DNA of 64,000 nt. Source: Distichodus sexfasciatus (Eukaryota > Chordata > Actinopteri > Characiformes > Distichodontidae). The translations under genes and the position numbers were made by a program. The stretch covers positions 2,059,384-2,123,383 of the forward strand of contig JAVGVS010000021.1 in NCBI GenBank assembly GCA_032718565.1, written 5' to 3'. Of this stretch, positions 12,501 to 27,500 are shown piece after piece. Position 1 is the stretch's first letter. Each line of letters starts with the position of its first letter. The notes beneath the pieces are model-generated. The model had not been told where the DNA came from, did no database searches, and worked only from the letters and a program-made list of their open reading frames with translations.

Positions 12501-15500
12501 TCTCCTGTGACCTCCAGGAAACTGATGGTCAACAGGGGTTAAAAACAGCAGCAGCAGCAGTAGCAGGTATGACATCGGGGGTGTTTAATGTGTTTAAAAC
12601 CTGGCCTTGTTTTTGGTACATTATTTCAGTTTGTCTGATGTTCTCTTTCTTGGACTGTACTGTCTAAACAATACCATGTTTACGTAACGTGCGCAACCTT
12701 ACTAACAAACGAAAGTGTTGTCCTGTGTGTAGTTGTGTTGATCTGACCCTACAAAAGATTAACAGATGCAGTGTTGATGTAAGAAGATTCCTATAATGTC
12801 ACAGAGTTTATCTGCCTCTGACTGTAACGTTTGAAAAGCCACTTCCTGCTGTGGCTGTGCTCTTTCCCATGCAGGCCCGTGGTTTAGCAGATTTCCTCTG
12901 TTTAAATGTGCACAGTTTACGTTCACATGCTACACTTAAGCGACTTCATGCAAATGCTTTATCACACTTTGCACTCATTGAATGTGTGAGTTTCACACCA
13001 ATAGCTGGACACCAGAGAGAAACACACACCCCGCCCTGACGCATGTGTGACAGCCTCATGCTGATCTCAGCCACTGGGGTTGTCCTAACGGCTTCCTGTG
13101 TGCCTGTGTGCGCGTGTGTGTGTGCGTGCGCGTGTGTCTATGTGTAACAGGTCTTCCGGAGCAGACAGCTTTCGTGCGATCTGCAGCAGCGCCGGCTGCA
13201 TCACAGCCCTCATCTGGAAACTGGAGGACGGCTGTGCCACATCACACACTCGCTCACACGCACTGCCTGCAGTCCCAGGAGTCTAGTGCAGTGGTCCATG
13301 AGGACACGGAGAGAAAGAGGGAGAGAGACCCGCACTTTGAAGAAGTGGATGAACTTTTAGACATCATGTCTGCCAGACAGATGTCCATCAAAGACAGGTG
13401 AGTTGTTTTTTGCTGCATCCCCCCCCGCCCCCTTCTCTCTTGCTCCCCCTCTCTCTCTTGCTCCCCCTCTCTCTCTTTTGCTCCCTCTCTCTCTTTCTCT
13501 CTCTTTCTCTCCTTCTCGCGCGCTCTCTCTCTCTCTCTCTTCGAGGGCATCAGCCGGTGCAGTTTAAATGCTGAAATGACTTCAACCATGAAAACAGGAT
13601 GTCTATCTGCACCCTTTTAAGGAGGCTTTTTTGACGAGTAATACTGTTTTAGCCTGATTGTTCTACTTCTACTAATAATAAATGTAATGACGATAAAATA
13701 GTTTGGCCACGTAGTGCAGTTTGTTCTTGATTAACTGGAGACTAATAAGATATGACAGAAACCAGGGCCCCTGAAGCATGGCTATATAAGGTTGTGTCTC
13801 AGCCACACGCTTGTTAATCAGTGTCAGTATGATTACTAGACTGTTTACAGGATGTCAAAGCTTCTAGGACACTGTAGTCTTAGGCTTGTCTTTTTCACCG
13901 CCACTCTGTTAGCAAAAATGTGGTTTGCTTTTTACAGATGAAAAGTGAACAAGTAAACAAGGTTTATCTGTACATGACTGAGCTGACACAGAGATGATCA
14001 TGATGATCATTAAAGGATGGTGTATCTGTTCAAGTACAAGTGCTTGATGGCAGAGTTTGTGATTTAAAGATAGGAATTGTAATGTCACTAACACAGATGC
14101 CTTGTGACTTTACTAGAAAGTGCTACACTGCTGTTTGTAATGATGGAGACAGGCATCTCTAAGCTCTCTGACCCGTGATCAGACAGTTGTGTAACTGATG
14201 ATCAGCTGTTATGTTGAAACCAGTGACCCAGTGGCTTTAAGATTGATTCATTACATAATGAGAAATTTCTAAAGAACTGCAGCTTTTTGTGTTTGAACGA
14301 ACCTATAGGTGATCTAGTATTTTTAATAGTGGTGGGCCGTTATCGGCGTTAAAGTGCTGCGTTAACGTGAGACTCTTATCGGGCGATAAAAAAATATCGC
14401 CCCCTTTTTTAGTGCCACCTTTAAAAAAAAATCTAAAATTACGAGATTAAAGTCGAATAAAGTCGAAACTACGAGAATAAAGTCGAAAGCTTACGAGAAT
14501 AAAGTCGAAAGCTTACGAGAATAAAGTCGAAATGTTACGAGAATAAAGTCGAAATGTTACGAGTAAAAAAACCTCGAAATATTTCGAGAAAAATCACAGA
14601 ATTGCGAGAAACTATGGATGTGGAGGATCTATCAAATTATATCAAACTACATTTACAAATGTGTATGCATACTAAAGAGATTTTAATAAACCTTACCTTT
14701 GACGGTTGATGTTTGCAAGGTCTTCCGTAGAGCTAACTCACTGGCGCAGACGACGTGCTTGTACAGAACATATCTTAAACATTCACATAAAAATTCGACT
14801 TTATTTTCGTCATTTTGACTTTATTTCTCAAAATACTACGATTTTAATCTCGTATTACTACGAGTTTATTCTCGAAATATTTCGACTTTTTTCTCGTAAC
14901 ATTTCGACTTTATTCTCGTAACATTTCCCATTCCCGTTCTCAAAGACTTACTTTTAGTCATTATTTGGGTAGCACACATATTCTGAATGCCTTCGGCAGA
15001 ATTCAAATGAGCCATTTTAATCTAGATTAATCTAGATTAATTCCAAGATTACAGTGAGATTAATCTAAAAAAATTAATCTATGCCCACCACTCATTTTTA
15101 AGCATATTTTATCTGTGCACATATGTTTGTCTGATGTGTGTTTAAGAGAGAGCGCGAGAGAGAAATGCTTGCAGGCTATTTCTCTTTTGCAGCATATCCA
15201 TGTCCATCGGGTTCTTTTAAACCTATTGCAGTGTTGAATTGTCCTAATGTGTGTTGGTGTGTGTGGTCTTCTGTAACCAGGCTGGCTCTGCTGAGGAAGA
15301 GTGGTGAGGAAGACTGGAGAAACAGGATTAATAAGAAGCAGGATGCCGTACAAGTGGCCATTTCAGAAAGGCATGCTCAGCTATGGGAGGTGGAGCAAAC
15401 CTTTAAGAAGAAGGTAACCCCTGAACCTTGAACTTTCAGCAATTACTTATAAAGACCGCTATCACAGTCAGTTTTGAAACACACCCTCCAAATCTTATAG

Positions 15501-18500
15501 TTTTGAAGTTCAATCCAAAAAGTTTTTTTTTTTCTAAAGAGAGGCAGTCTGGAGTGTGTCGAAACAGAGAGGGGGTGTGCTGTCCATTAACTTTTGGGCT
15601 TTGTTTGCATATTCTACTTGTTCTGTCCATCTGTCTGCATGCTGAATGTCTGATAAAGGTGGGTGATGTGGGGTCTGTAGACTTACTGCTTGAAAGGTTC
15701 ACTCCAATGGGCAATGTACCTGAATATAATATGGGGATTATGATTGAATAAAATCATTAAAAAGGCATGCTCTGTGTAGTGTATTGCTAAAACAACGACA
15801 CGATATCTATGTACTAGTTTACTTCTGTTTAGACATCACTTAAAACAGTGGTGTCACTATATACTCTTTATCAGTATTGTAATATACTTGGCTGTTGGTG
15901 TTGTCTACTTCCAGTGCTGCAGTTTTTCTGCAGTAAACCAGTATCAAGTCTCTTTAACGGCTTGTTACTGTTTAGTCAGGTGTGTTTGAGAGCAGGGAGA
16001 ACAATGAAATGTCCAGACCAGGCCTACACCAGTAGCAGAACAGGGCGTGTTTGGTGTGTGTGGTAATTGTGGTTATTGATGTTATGCATGTCTGTATTTA
16101 GATTTGCATATTGTCTGTACTGTCAAAACACAGTTAATCCATTTTCATTTAAAACTACACTAAACATTGAAACTGCATGTTGTGATTTTTAGATCACCGT
16201 CATTTCTAAACAGCAGGATAGCACTAGTGAAAAGTTAAAAGTTGTTTTGATTAGTTTCTCTTCTGCAACAGAACAGTAGTGTTTAAAATGTAGGCTGTTG
16301 GACTTCAGAACGGTTTTTGTTACATACATGTTAGAAAGATTTAATGTAAAGTCATTTTTACCAATTTCTGATATGAGTTTCCTAGCAACTAGGGTCGATA
16401 GACAAAATCTGCATTGTTCAGTTTTGCTGAAAAACCTTGATTTGATGTCAAATGAGAAGATATATTAATAAATTACAGGTATGTCCAACCGTATGTTATT
16501 TATGTTGTGTTTTGCGATCACGCTTAATCATTAACTACCAGTAACCGTACCCAGTTATAGCAGTGACACTATGAAATGTTCTAGTTTTTAAACCTCTATG
16601 CATGTGCATAACCTCAATTTTGTGGTAATCACTTTTCTGCATGTTTTCTTGTTGCTTTACTTGTTTGAACTAATAAAATGCTGGGAGCATGATTTGGTTT
16701 TGGTAATTCTATAGTTTTGTGTCTTCCTTTCTGCCTTTTTTATGTTTTATGTTCTGTTGAAACAAGGACTCACATGCACCTCTCTGTTTGGATCTATTCT
16801 TTAGACTGCAAGAATCAGATTTTTCACTTCACTCATCACAATGCAAAATGCTTTTTTTCCCTTTGTCTTCTGTTATTGATCCTTCTATATATATAATGTA
16901 TATGACATCCATTCATTGTGCAGCAAGAATTTTAGACCACAAATGAAATGAGTTTGCTCAGTAATTTTTTAAGCAGTTAATGATTACACCAGATAAACTA
17001 CAGCTTCTACATGCATCTTATTTTTTGTCTGGGCTCTTCACCTTTTGAAACAACTAAAAAAACAAATGAGGAACAAATTATTTTTTTCATGTGGGATATA
17101 CATATAGATAATACATTTTATTAAGTCTTTTTAAGAAATAGAAATCTAGTAATATACAGATAAGCCTCAGATTAATCAAGTGGAAGACATCTGTCTCCAC
17201 AAAGCTTTAATGATGAATGAAGAATTGTTCCAAGTAATTAATTATAGCTTGGAGGTCTTTGGGAAGAGTCTTTTCCTTGTTCATTTTACCCCCTTTTCTA
17301 GGGCAATGGATTGATAGATGACTTTGCAGTGTCTGATCAGCTCTGGGTAAGAGTGTCCACTGATGGCTCCTTTGCCTTGGGTTTTAATTCAGCTGTTGGT
17401 GGTGTATTGTGGTGATGACATGTGGGTGTGGGTGTGTGTATGTGTTTGAGCTCACTATCATGGTGATGGTGTTTGATGCTGGTTTTGAAAATTGACCCCA
17501 TTGCTCTTGGTGGTGGGTTTGCTGGTTCCTCACACTTTATGAACATGATGACAATGCAGATAATCCTTCCCTATGTTGACCTGCCAAACAAGCAGACCTC
17601 ACAAATTACACCATTTACACCACAGTGACTTTGGTTCATAACCTGATTGATGTTGCCATCATTGTTCTGTCATTGCTACCATGGGACTTGTGTGGTACTC
17701 GGTCTTGGTGTGTGGTGTTGTGTATTGTAAGTGAGCGATAGGTGCCCCTAGTTCAGGAGTGTCTAATAGATTTTTGTCCTATCTGATGAGTCCATTTTAG
17801 TCAGTTTCTATCACAGCCCTATGACCAGTTGTAGACGTGATAGAATTTAAAAAAATCTTGCGCTCCTGGACCAGGTTTGCCTATTTCAGCTGTTATCTTT
17901 GTCCATGTTATAAGTGCCTCTCAAACTTAATCCTTCTGTTTATTTTAAGTTTGAGAAATCTTATGTGCAGTATTCCTCCAATTTGAACAATACTAGTTTT
18001 CAGCTTTGTCTCAGTTTTCTTAATCATCACAGATGTATATATAGCACTTTCATGAAAACCCATATTTTAGCTGCCCTCCCTGCTCTCTTCATTCTCCATC
18101 CTTTTCTTACATCTTTCCATCCTGTTGTTTGTCTTATTTCCTCCTCTACTTACCTGCAGGAACCTGTGTTTTCTTCCCCTTTTTCCTCTGCCTCCAAACC
18201 TCTGGAACTTATCGAGCCCCCTTCCCAGGTGAGAGAACGAGAGACGGAGAAGTGTCAAGTTCACGCACATTCTTCCCCCCACCCAAATTAGCCCCCATCA
18301 TTTCATGTAGGACGTCTTGTTTCATTTTGTTCTGTCGTGGCATTGTATGTCTCAATTGAGTTGCTAAGTTTAAACCCTAATCTCCAGACGTTTTGCAGAG
18401 CTTATCTGGACTTAACTGATCTATTAACAGTTATACAGGCAATACCTCCGTACACAGTCCTCTTCTCATATCCCAGCCCTTTCCCTTCCCTGTCACTCTT

Positions 18501-21500
18501 TTTAAACTGCTACTCTTTTCATTTCATTTTCATAACACTTTAAAACCTTGGATACCTTAAGTTCACAAAATTCTAGTCTTGATTACCTGATGTTGAACTT
18601 TCACACGCTCTGCTCCTCCTCAGAAAATCTGCCTTCTCGAAATTGGATGTGTGTTCTGGAACTAACACAGCCTCATGTAATTATCACATGTGGATTTATT
18701 AGATTTTCTTAAGTTAATTGCAAAACTGAGTTTACCTAGACTTGACTATAACCTCCACAGCTTAAGTGCATGTGTGCGCAGTGGAACAATTTTTTGACGC
18801 AAATAATAGTTTCTTTGTGCTAAAGTGCAGTCCTGAAATGCCAATATTAATGTATGACGTGAGTTTAAATAAAGCGGCATGGTCTTGCCTTTCCTGTCTT
18901 TAGAAGCCTCGGAGGTGTAATCTGCATCCTTTCATCTGACATCTTCTCTTACCACTCTTTCCTCATCCCTATCTTTTCCTGACCCCTCCTTCTCATGCTT
19001 TTCACCCTCCCATGAAGACGAGCCTCCTGCCCGTGCAGGCGGATCAACGTCACCCCTGGAGACGCAAGGTGCCCTCTGCCATTACCAAACACACAGATAC
19101 ACACACACACACACACACCCCCACCAGCGCAAACCTAAACAATGCAATGAATTGTATTTTTGTACTGCAGCCAGCCATGGGCGTTGTTTGTTGGGTTGGA
19201 TGTTTCTGTTCCCTATTTCACTGTTATTTGGGTCAATACTTATCTCACATGTCTGTACCCACTTGTGTACATGTTTGAAATTGAAGACTTTGGCCTGTAG
19301 ATGTCAGCAGGGGCATATACTGAGAAGTAACATGCGAGTTGGCGAAAACCAGGGATCAGTTTTTATTTGAGAAAATGTACAACTTTGAATGTTAAATTCA
19401 GTTCTAACCCTGTGCCCAATCTGTATTTCCCTGTGTCTGACTTTGTAATCCAGAAAATGGGAGACGAGGTGGTGGAGAAACAGCGGTTTGAGCATGTAGA
19501 CATGTCCATCCAGGAGCGTAAGCAGCTCATCACTGCTCAGGAGAGTGCCTGGAAGGTAAAGGGGCGTGGAGCTGCTAATGACTCCACGCAGTTCACTGTG
19601 GCTGGTCGTATGGTAAAGAAAGGTCAGTTGAAGTTTTATACAGCATATTCAATCAGGCATTTTTGATACATACTTTTAATACTTTCACTGCAATTCTGGG
19701 CCAAAATGTCACTTGTGAAATTCATGTTATTTCCCAAAAGCATTGTGCATTTGCATAAGGAATCAATACTGTACACCAAGAAATGTTATAATACGCAACT
19801 ATATGATATTGCCCTGCAGTGGTTGACATTTGTGTTTTAAATCTCCGTGATCAGATTTTGACTGATAAATAAATTAATTAATTAATGTGTGTGTGTGTGT
19901 GTCAGGTCTGGCTGCACCCACAGCACTTGCAAACCCAGGTCTCTCCCCAACAATCTCTAAAAACAAAAATGGCTCCCACATCATCTCTAAACCTCAGGAA
20001 GGTAAGAGACTACAACTACACCTTGCAAAAGTACTTTTTATCATATACATTTATGAAGTTTTAATTTACATACATAGTCAGTTTGATTATTCAAAAGAAT
20101 CATGTTTTGTTTTTCCATTGAGAAGAATCAGATGACAGTGAAGATTCAGGTGTTTTGATGTGTTTTTGTGCAGGATATTGTGTTTGTGAAGTCTTCTGTG
20201 ATGTGATGATTTTTTTTGATCATCATAAAGTGTTTGGTTGTGCAGAGTTGGTTTAAGCCAAACTCAAGAGTAGAGCAACATCAAATATTTTCTCCTTTGG
20301 TGGTTGTGGATTTTGTTGATATATCTTGGTGGTGTCCCTGTGCTGTGACAAACATCTTTAGCAGTCTTTAGTGATTGTTCACCCATAGTTATACATTTCC
20401 AGTAAAGTGATAAAAACCTGTGGTGTCGTGCTTTACATGTGATGTTTTGTCAAATAGAGAATGGTGAATGATAAATATAATATTTATTCTATTTAGACAT
20501 TTTTTTTTTCCAAATATTGTTTGCGTTCTTTCCAGAGATTGAAGTCAGAAAGGATATGAAACTTGAATCAGACAGGAAGCTGGACAAGCTGGAGTCCTTC
20601 CTGGGTCGCCTCAACAGTAAAGGTTAGCATCCTTATGGCACCTGACTGTTCAACTTTCACATACCAAACTAAAATCTTAATCCTTTTTTATCCTTCTGAG
20701 CTTACCGAGCCTTTCTTCTATGTGGTTTAGTTGAAGGATTTCAGGAGACAACTCTAACGGTCACAGAGAAGTCCGTTAAAGAAGTCATGACTCTGGATGA
20801 TGAGTGTTTTGATAAGTTCTACAGACACACAGAGGAACTTGCCAATGTCTCCAGCAGAGTGGAGATCAGTGATGACTTTGACACCATTTTTGGAACTCAC
20901 ATGCCCAAGTAAGACCAGAGTTACTTTAATTGTTGCATTTAGCAGAGTTCATTCAATTATAGCATTTACGAAAACTTTGTGTCAGGGTTAGTGTCTTTGG
21001 AGTCAGTCAGAGAGGTTTTTGTGTAGGGATGCACCGATCCAATATCAGTCGGATAATGACTCAAATAGCTGGATCGGGTATCGGTGGCATGGAGCCCATC
21101 TGTTAATTGTAGGTTTCTCTACGTTTGCGAATGCGTGCACGCTCACTTCGTTCAACATTCACGCCAATTCCTACATATAGAAATGACAATGAGCAGAACA
21201 AGCAGCGCAACACACTACAACCCCAAAAGCAAATTATACGCAACTATACTGTTTAGTTTCCTTAACAACGCCAGCTCTCGCTCGCAATCTGTGTGTTACT
21301 GGCTGTGCTGTTGGTGTGCATCTCTCACAGGGAAGTCCAACATTCTCTAAAGCGTTCCAGTTCAGTCAAATCTTCCCCTTTATTACACACAAAGCTTATA
21401 TTTTAGCTGATAAATAACAAAAATACAGCTGTTTGCTCGAGGTTTTCCTTGTTTATTCGTCGCTTTATTGTGTGGAACACCATCATGTTAAACGACTCTC

Positions 21501-24500
21501 ATGTGGACCGCAATCATGTCAACAATGAGTCCAAAATGAGGTGATGGCCAAAATGACTGTTAATCAGAAAAACATTTTTTACATTCTATAGTGTTAGAGT
21601 AAAAAATAAATATAGAAAGATACATTATTTATCAAATAATTCTATTCTATAACCAGATTCAAAATGTATAAAGAAGTATTTCCACATGACTCTAACCTTA
21701 TTTTTCTTCATAGTACTAAGTCATAGAATATCTCTACATAAATAAAACTCTGCAATCCAATAAAACAGACACTGTCCTTATGTCCTAAACACAACAGCAT
21801 AAGGCATGTATGTCTAACTTCTACACAAACACTATAATAAGCCTATGAACAAAGGTATAGACAAACGCCCCAAATTCTCTTAGCACTGTAAAGGTAAAAA
21901 ACCAACTGGTATTGGATCGGTACTCGGGATCGGCCGATACCCAAAGCCCAAGTATCGGCATCAGTATCAGTATCAGTAAGGTTGGATCGGTGCATCACTT
22001 TTTCTATATACAAAAGGTGACGTTTAAAAAGTCTTAATGAAATTACAGTAAATACTGAGTTGATTGTCAGTCTGAATTCTTTGACGTGCTGCAAAGTCAC
22101 TTATACCTTTAAGATGATCATGGAGAGACTAATCCTGACTTCTATAAAGTTCTCAGAGCCAAATGCACAAGCCTGAATGAATAACTAGTCCTGAATGGCC
22201 TGTATTACTTGACTTCTGATCTGGACGTTTCCCAGACTTACATCAGCGATGGTGCAGCACAAGCGAGCAGTGCGTCCGGCCCGAAACGTCCAATCATCCA
22301 GGAACCCTCTAAAGTTGTTGGCAGCACGCGAAGACATCAGACATGAGTACACAGAGCAGAGACTCAACGTCGGCATGCTGGAGAGCAAGAGAATCACACA
22401 GCAGAAGAGTGAGTGATTTTGGAAGGCAGATAGAGATTAGTATGAGATTCTTATTAAACCAGATGTTGAATGAAGGCCCCAGAGATGATGCTCGGATGAA
22501 AAAATGCAAGCCAATTCAGGATCATGGACATAGATGATATCATTTTATATTAATTTTTGGTGCATGAAGTGAAGGCTTGAGCAAAAGTTGGGTGAATAAG
22601 ATGAAACTAAAAATGAAAAGGGAGAGCGAATGAAAGAGGCGTATTAAGATTGGGATATTGCAAAAGGTGCTGAGTTGAATTAAGTATTATGTAAGTACAA
22701 CTGACACTGGCTTTTTTTTTTTTTTACTCTCATGAAGCATTTTTCACAGCACAATGTGTTGCATGTTTCTTAGAATTTAGGACATGCAGGACTTGGACTG
22801 TTTAGGTAGCCTGCATTGCTGTGGTGTGCTGTGCTCAGTTTTGAGGTGAGTAAAATTGATATTTCTCTCTTTATCTGTCTTAGTGGCTAAGGGAACTGGG
22901 TTCACTGCCGCAGCTCTAGCCGGCTTGGCGAGTAAAGAGAACTTCAGCAGCGTGAATCTGCGCAGTGTTAACATCTCCGAACAGAGTTCCCATTACAGTG
23001 CCATGCCTTTCAAAAGCACCATGCTCATGCAGGTCAAAGGTGAGTGGGCATTCAGTAATGTGTGTTCATTTTCATAGACACATTTTTAAATTACTGCACT
23101 GTTTTCTCCAATTTAAGAGCACTGTTCTTTGAATGCACTGTTCACCTGCAGAGACAATGCTAGAATGCTAAACTATATGCACCATCTGTTGTAACCTTGT
23201 TTGGTCATTGTCGAATGTGCACTGTTGGGTAAGAGTTATGAACTCAGTTAGCCATATGTAGTCTATTGTCGGTGTACTTATTAGGTAATGTCTATTTGTG
23301 TTGAAAGGTTTATTGTGTCAGTAAGTTTACGTTGGTGAAGTGGAGAAGCATCAAACTTCTATGCAGTTTGGAGAGGGCACGATTATTGTTATGGTAACTG
23401 TTACTGTGTGCATTCATGCTGGCTATGACCATCTAGACCTCACAGGACTAGACCTCAGATTGTTCCAGCAAGACTGTAACTATTTAGGAAATGTAAGAAG
23501 TAGGGTTGCGCTGATACCGATGCCAGTATCGGATATCGGGTCGATACTTCATTAATATACTCGTACTTGTAAATAAATTGCCGATACCACGCACCGATAC
23601 CACTCAATGGTACTTCACCGCAATAAACGTCGTAGTCGGCGGATGTAATTTGTTGTCCCACCTGACTTCAATGTCTAGGGGGAGACAACCATCCAGAAAC
23701 TTAGGTTCAGAGGTCCTGCCCACAAGCTCATGTGAAATCCAGGGCTCCAGATGGCGACTACAGTGTTCGCCAGTGCGGCTGGATTTTTTTCCAACTAGTT
23801 TGTTCTTTTTGTTCTTTGTCTCTCTCAATCCAAGGGAAAAATTTTTTAAAGAAGCAAGAAACAGCTTTTAATTATGCGCAGATAGTCTCAGCCCCAGCGT
23901 TTCCCGCAACGCTTTATAGTTAAGGTGGCCGTCGTGACTACGTCCCCAGCGGGGAAAATAAATAAACATAAAAATCCGGCTGAATCCATAGACAGTAAAA
24001 GAAGACCGCGTTACGATGAGGCCGAATAGCGGCATCTAAACTTGCGAACTCAAAAGAAGATGCTACAACGTTTATATGAAATAGGAACGAACACAGAAGT
24101 TCCCGACACTTTTTGTAGCTTAGCAACAACAAGCGCTGAGAAAGTGCTTTGGAAGTGAGGTTTTGATCCACTCTCAGCTCAAAAAAAGCGTTTGGTGGAC
24201 AGTTTTTTTTTTTTTTTTACCCGCAGCACTCAGAGTGCTTCAAGTTAAAATCCGTTCAACTTCTAGAACAGCGCTTTGCTCGTCAATATCACTTCTCTCT
24301 TGCTAGCCAATCAAAATCGAGGAAGTGTTAGTCATAATGTAAAAACAAGCCAGGCTCCTAACGTCTTTTGTCCGGAGCCCTGAATGTGTCAACAGAGTAA
24401 GTTTTACTGACTTTTAAGTTGCCTGTGTTAACTATGCAGTACATTTCATTTCATTTATCTGCTTATATTTACATTTTGTCTAATGTGATGACACTTTTTT

Positions 24501-27500
24501 TTGTTACAACCAGAAAGATATTTATTTTTGGCGTGGAATAGCCTTGTGTTTATGATTTGATATTTAGCCTTATTATAGCCTTATTATAATCTGCAAAGGA
24601 AAAAATAAAATCTGCCTCCCAGTGAATTACATCTAAGAATCTATGAAGTATCGGTACTCGGTATCGGCAAGTACACGAATAAAAATACTCGTACTCGTAT
24701 CGGTATGTAAAAAAGTGGTATCGGTGCATCCCTAGTAATACGCTCTGAATAAGAATGTCTTATAAATATTCTATGCTTTTAAGCTCCCCTTAGTGAGACA
24801 GCACTTTTGATGCTCTATTAAGCCTATGCTTTCCAATAAGCAAGCACGTAGACCAATGATGCATTTGTTAGTTTGTTTTTTATTGTTAATAGGTCGACGG
24901 CATGTCCAGACCAGGCTAGTCGAGCCCAGAGCGTCGTCCTTGAACAGTGGTGATTGCTTCCTCCTGGTCACACCCCACCACTGCTTCATCTGGACTGGAG
25001 AATTTGCAAATGTCATTGAGAAGGCCAAAGTGAGTGTGCACATAGAGACACACATTGCATGAGTGCACACACACGTCTAGAGATAGAGATTGTCTATGCA
25101 ATATTTTAGGACCCTGGTTTTTAGGCATGCATGTATTGTGGTCCATATAGCATGGATTAAAAAATTTCCTTAAATTATATCTACATTTAGTCAGTGGTAC
25201 TGTGTACCGACAGGAACTGAAGTGTTTTGCAAGTTACAGTTAAAAAAGCAAGCAGACACGCAACTGTCAAGCAAAACTTGAAATATTATCTCGGTCCCTT
25301 TAAATTGCCTCATATTTATATTTTAACACGTCCTCCACGTGCAGAAAAACAGCAAAATTAACCACATGGCGGAAACAGGAAATCAGTTGTAAAAGACAGG
25401 AAACATATCACAGAGAACATGCTTGTCAAGCAGGCGAAAACATTGTTCAAAACATTTGAGGTCATTGAACTCTATTTGGAGAGGATCTTGACCTAGATGT
25501 GAGCTGTGCTGTGACGGGTGTTGTGTTAGTTAGTGTAAGGACGAACAGCAGGTGTGTTTATAAATGCTGGGGGAGGCTAAAACCAGTTAACAGTTAGCTG
25601 TAATGAGGAAATGTAAGTTGCTCTGGGTGAAAGTGTCTAAATGGCATGCAGTGTTTTGGTCAGCCTTGTTTGGTTAGACTTCCTACAGGGCCGCTACATC
25701 CAAAGATGCTAAGGTGACAAGCACAAGTTAGTACCGACATTAAGACCTTTGGCCACATTTAGGTTCCTTAGTTCTATTATCACAAAGTGCTTTTCTCTTT
25801 CTTTCTCGATATGAGCTGCTGGTCACCACTGTCTTGTGTGTGCAGGCTGCAGAGCTGGCAACCTTCATACAGACCAAGCATGACCTGGGCTGCAGGGCAT
25901 CGTATGTCCACACCGTAGAAGAAGGGATCAACACTCACAGCCATGCCTCCAAAGAGTTTTGGAAGTGTCTGGGAGGACAGGCAAGCTACCAAGGTGTGAT
26001 AATCTGTTCTTCATTTACCTTTTTGTGAATTATTGAAAGAATTTCTCTCAAGAAATTTAGATTTTATTTTTTTTTTACTTTTTAAAAAGCTGCGGGAACC
26101 CCAGAGGAAGATGAGTCCTACGAGACGGCCATCGTGGAGACAAACTGTGTCTACAGGTTGCGGGAGGACAAGCTTGTGCCTGATGATGACTACTGGGGAC
26201 GGATGCCTCGCTGCTCTATGCTCAGCCCAACGGAGGTCAGGTCCTGTTATTTAACATGAAGGATAATTTAGAGAAAGAATGTACATTTTGCAGGAACATT
26301 CTAGATGTGCGTGTTGGTGTGTGCACACAGGTCCTGGTTTTTGATTTTGGCAGTGAGGTTTATGTGTGGCATGGTAAAGAGGTGACATTAGCTCAGAGGA
26401 AAGTGGCCTTCCAGCTTGCAAAGCACTTGTGGAATGGAACCTTTGACTACACAACCTGCGATATCAACCCACTAGACCCAGGAGATTGCAATTCACTTAT
26501 ACCCAGGTATTTACAGACATTTTGGCCATGTTCACAAGAAGAGCAGGTTTTGCGCCTGTGCAGGATTTGTTTCCTCTTTTGTCAGTATTATTAGTGTTCC
26601 GCTTAACTGTTAGCACCAAAGGCCTTTTAACGTCATGCTTTGCTTGGTGGTGTATGTGTACTCTGTTGTTGTCAGTAGAGTATGTTCTCTATGTCGTCGA
26701 TGCAATACTCATTACTCCTGTCAAGGGCCCTGCCAAAAATGTCACTGTTTATAAACAGGGCTTAGCTAGTTAGTGTCTGAAATACCAGGTCTCGCTGCCT
26801 TATTCACAACTGGTTCTATGAATGTAAAACCATGTCTACTGTGGATGATTATGGCAGGATGTTTTGCCGTGTTTTAGGAAAGGACAAGGCCGTCCCGACT
26901 GGGCCGTGTTTGGAAGACTGACGCAGCACAATGAGACTATTCTGTTTAAGGAGAAGTTTCTAGACTGGGCGGACTCCAAAAAGGCTTCAAAGAAGAATGG
27001 CGACACAGAAGATATCGAACACAAGGTACTGCGATAGTTACAGCTGTAGCACAATTCAAAGTCACTTATGTATTTAACTTAGAGTTATAGAGAAGCTGTC
27101 AAAATTAAAAACTTAAATTTATTATATAAAATGTAATAAAACAAAACTTCATGAATCATCTGTTATTTTCCCTGAATTTGTTAAATGTGGCTTACAACAG
27201 GCTTTTGTTTTCTCTTTTTGACACTTCATGAAGAGCCTTATATACTTCTCACATAGTTGTTGAAAACTACCTTTTGATGGAAAATAAAAATGGAACAAAC
27301 AACTTTCAAAATATAAAGTAGAGGTTAGAGTTATCCGACATTGGGAAGAGTAGTGGCGCCGAACATGGGTGGATAACAAAATAATGATGCAAATAACATT
27401 TTTATGGGCGGAAAAATGGACAGAACTCGTGAACGAGTGCAGGTAAGGACAACTTGAATGATGGCAACATACGCCGCTGTAGCCTGCACGTTTAAGAGTT

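Noticed and set aside
12296..12667. Stand-alone 123-residue ORF
   Set aside because: Its body is svil exon 10 in frame; the rest reads into the intron after the GTATGA donor.
13254..13589. Minus-strand ORF rich in R, E and K
   Set aside because: It is the complement of exon 11 and the CT-rich tract; composition is that of a simple repeat.
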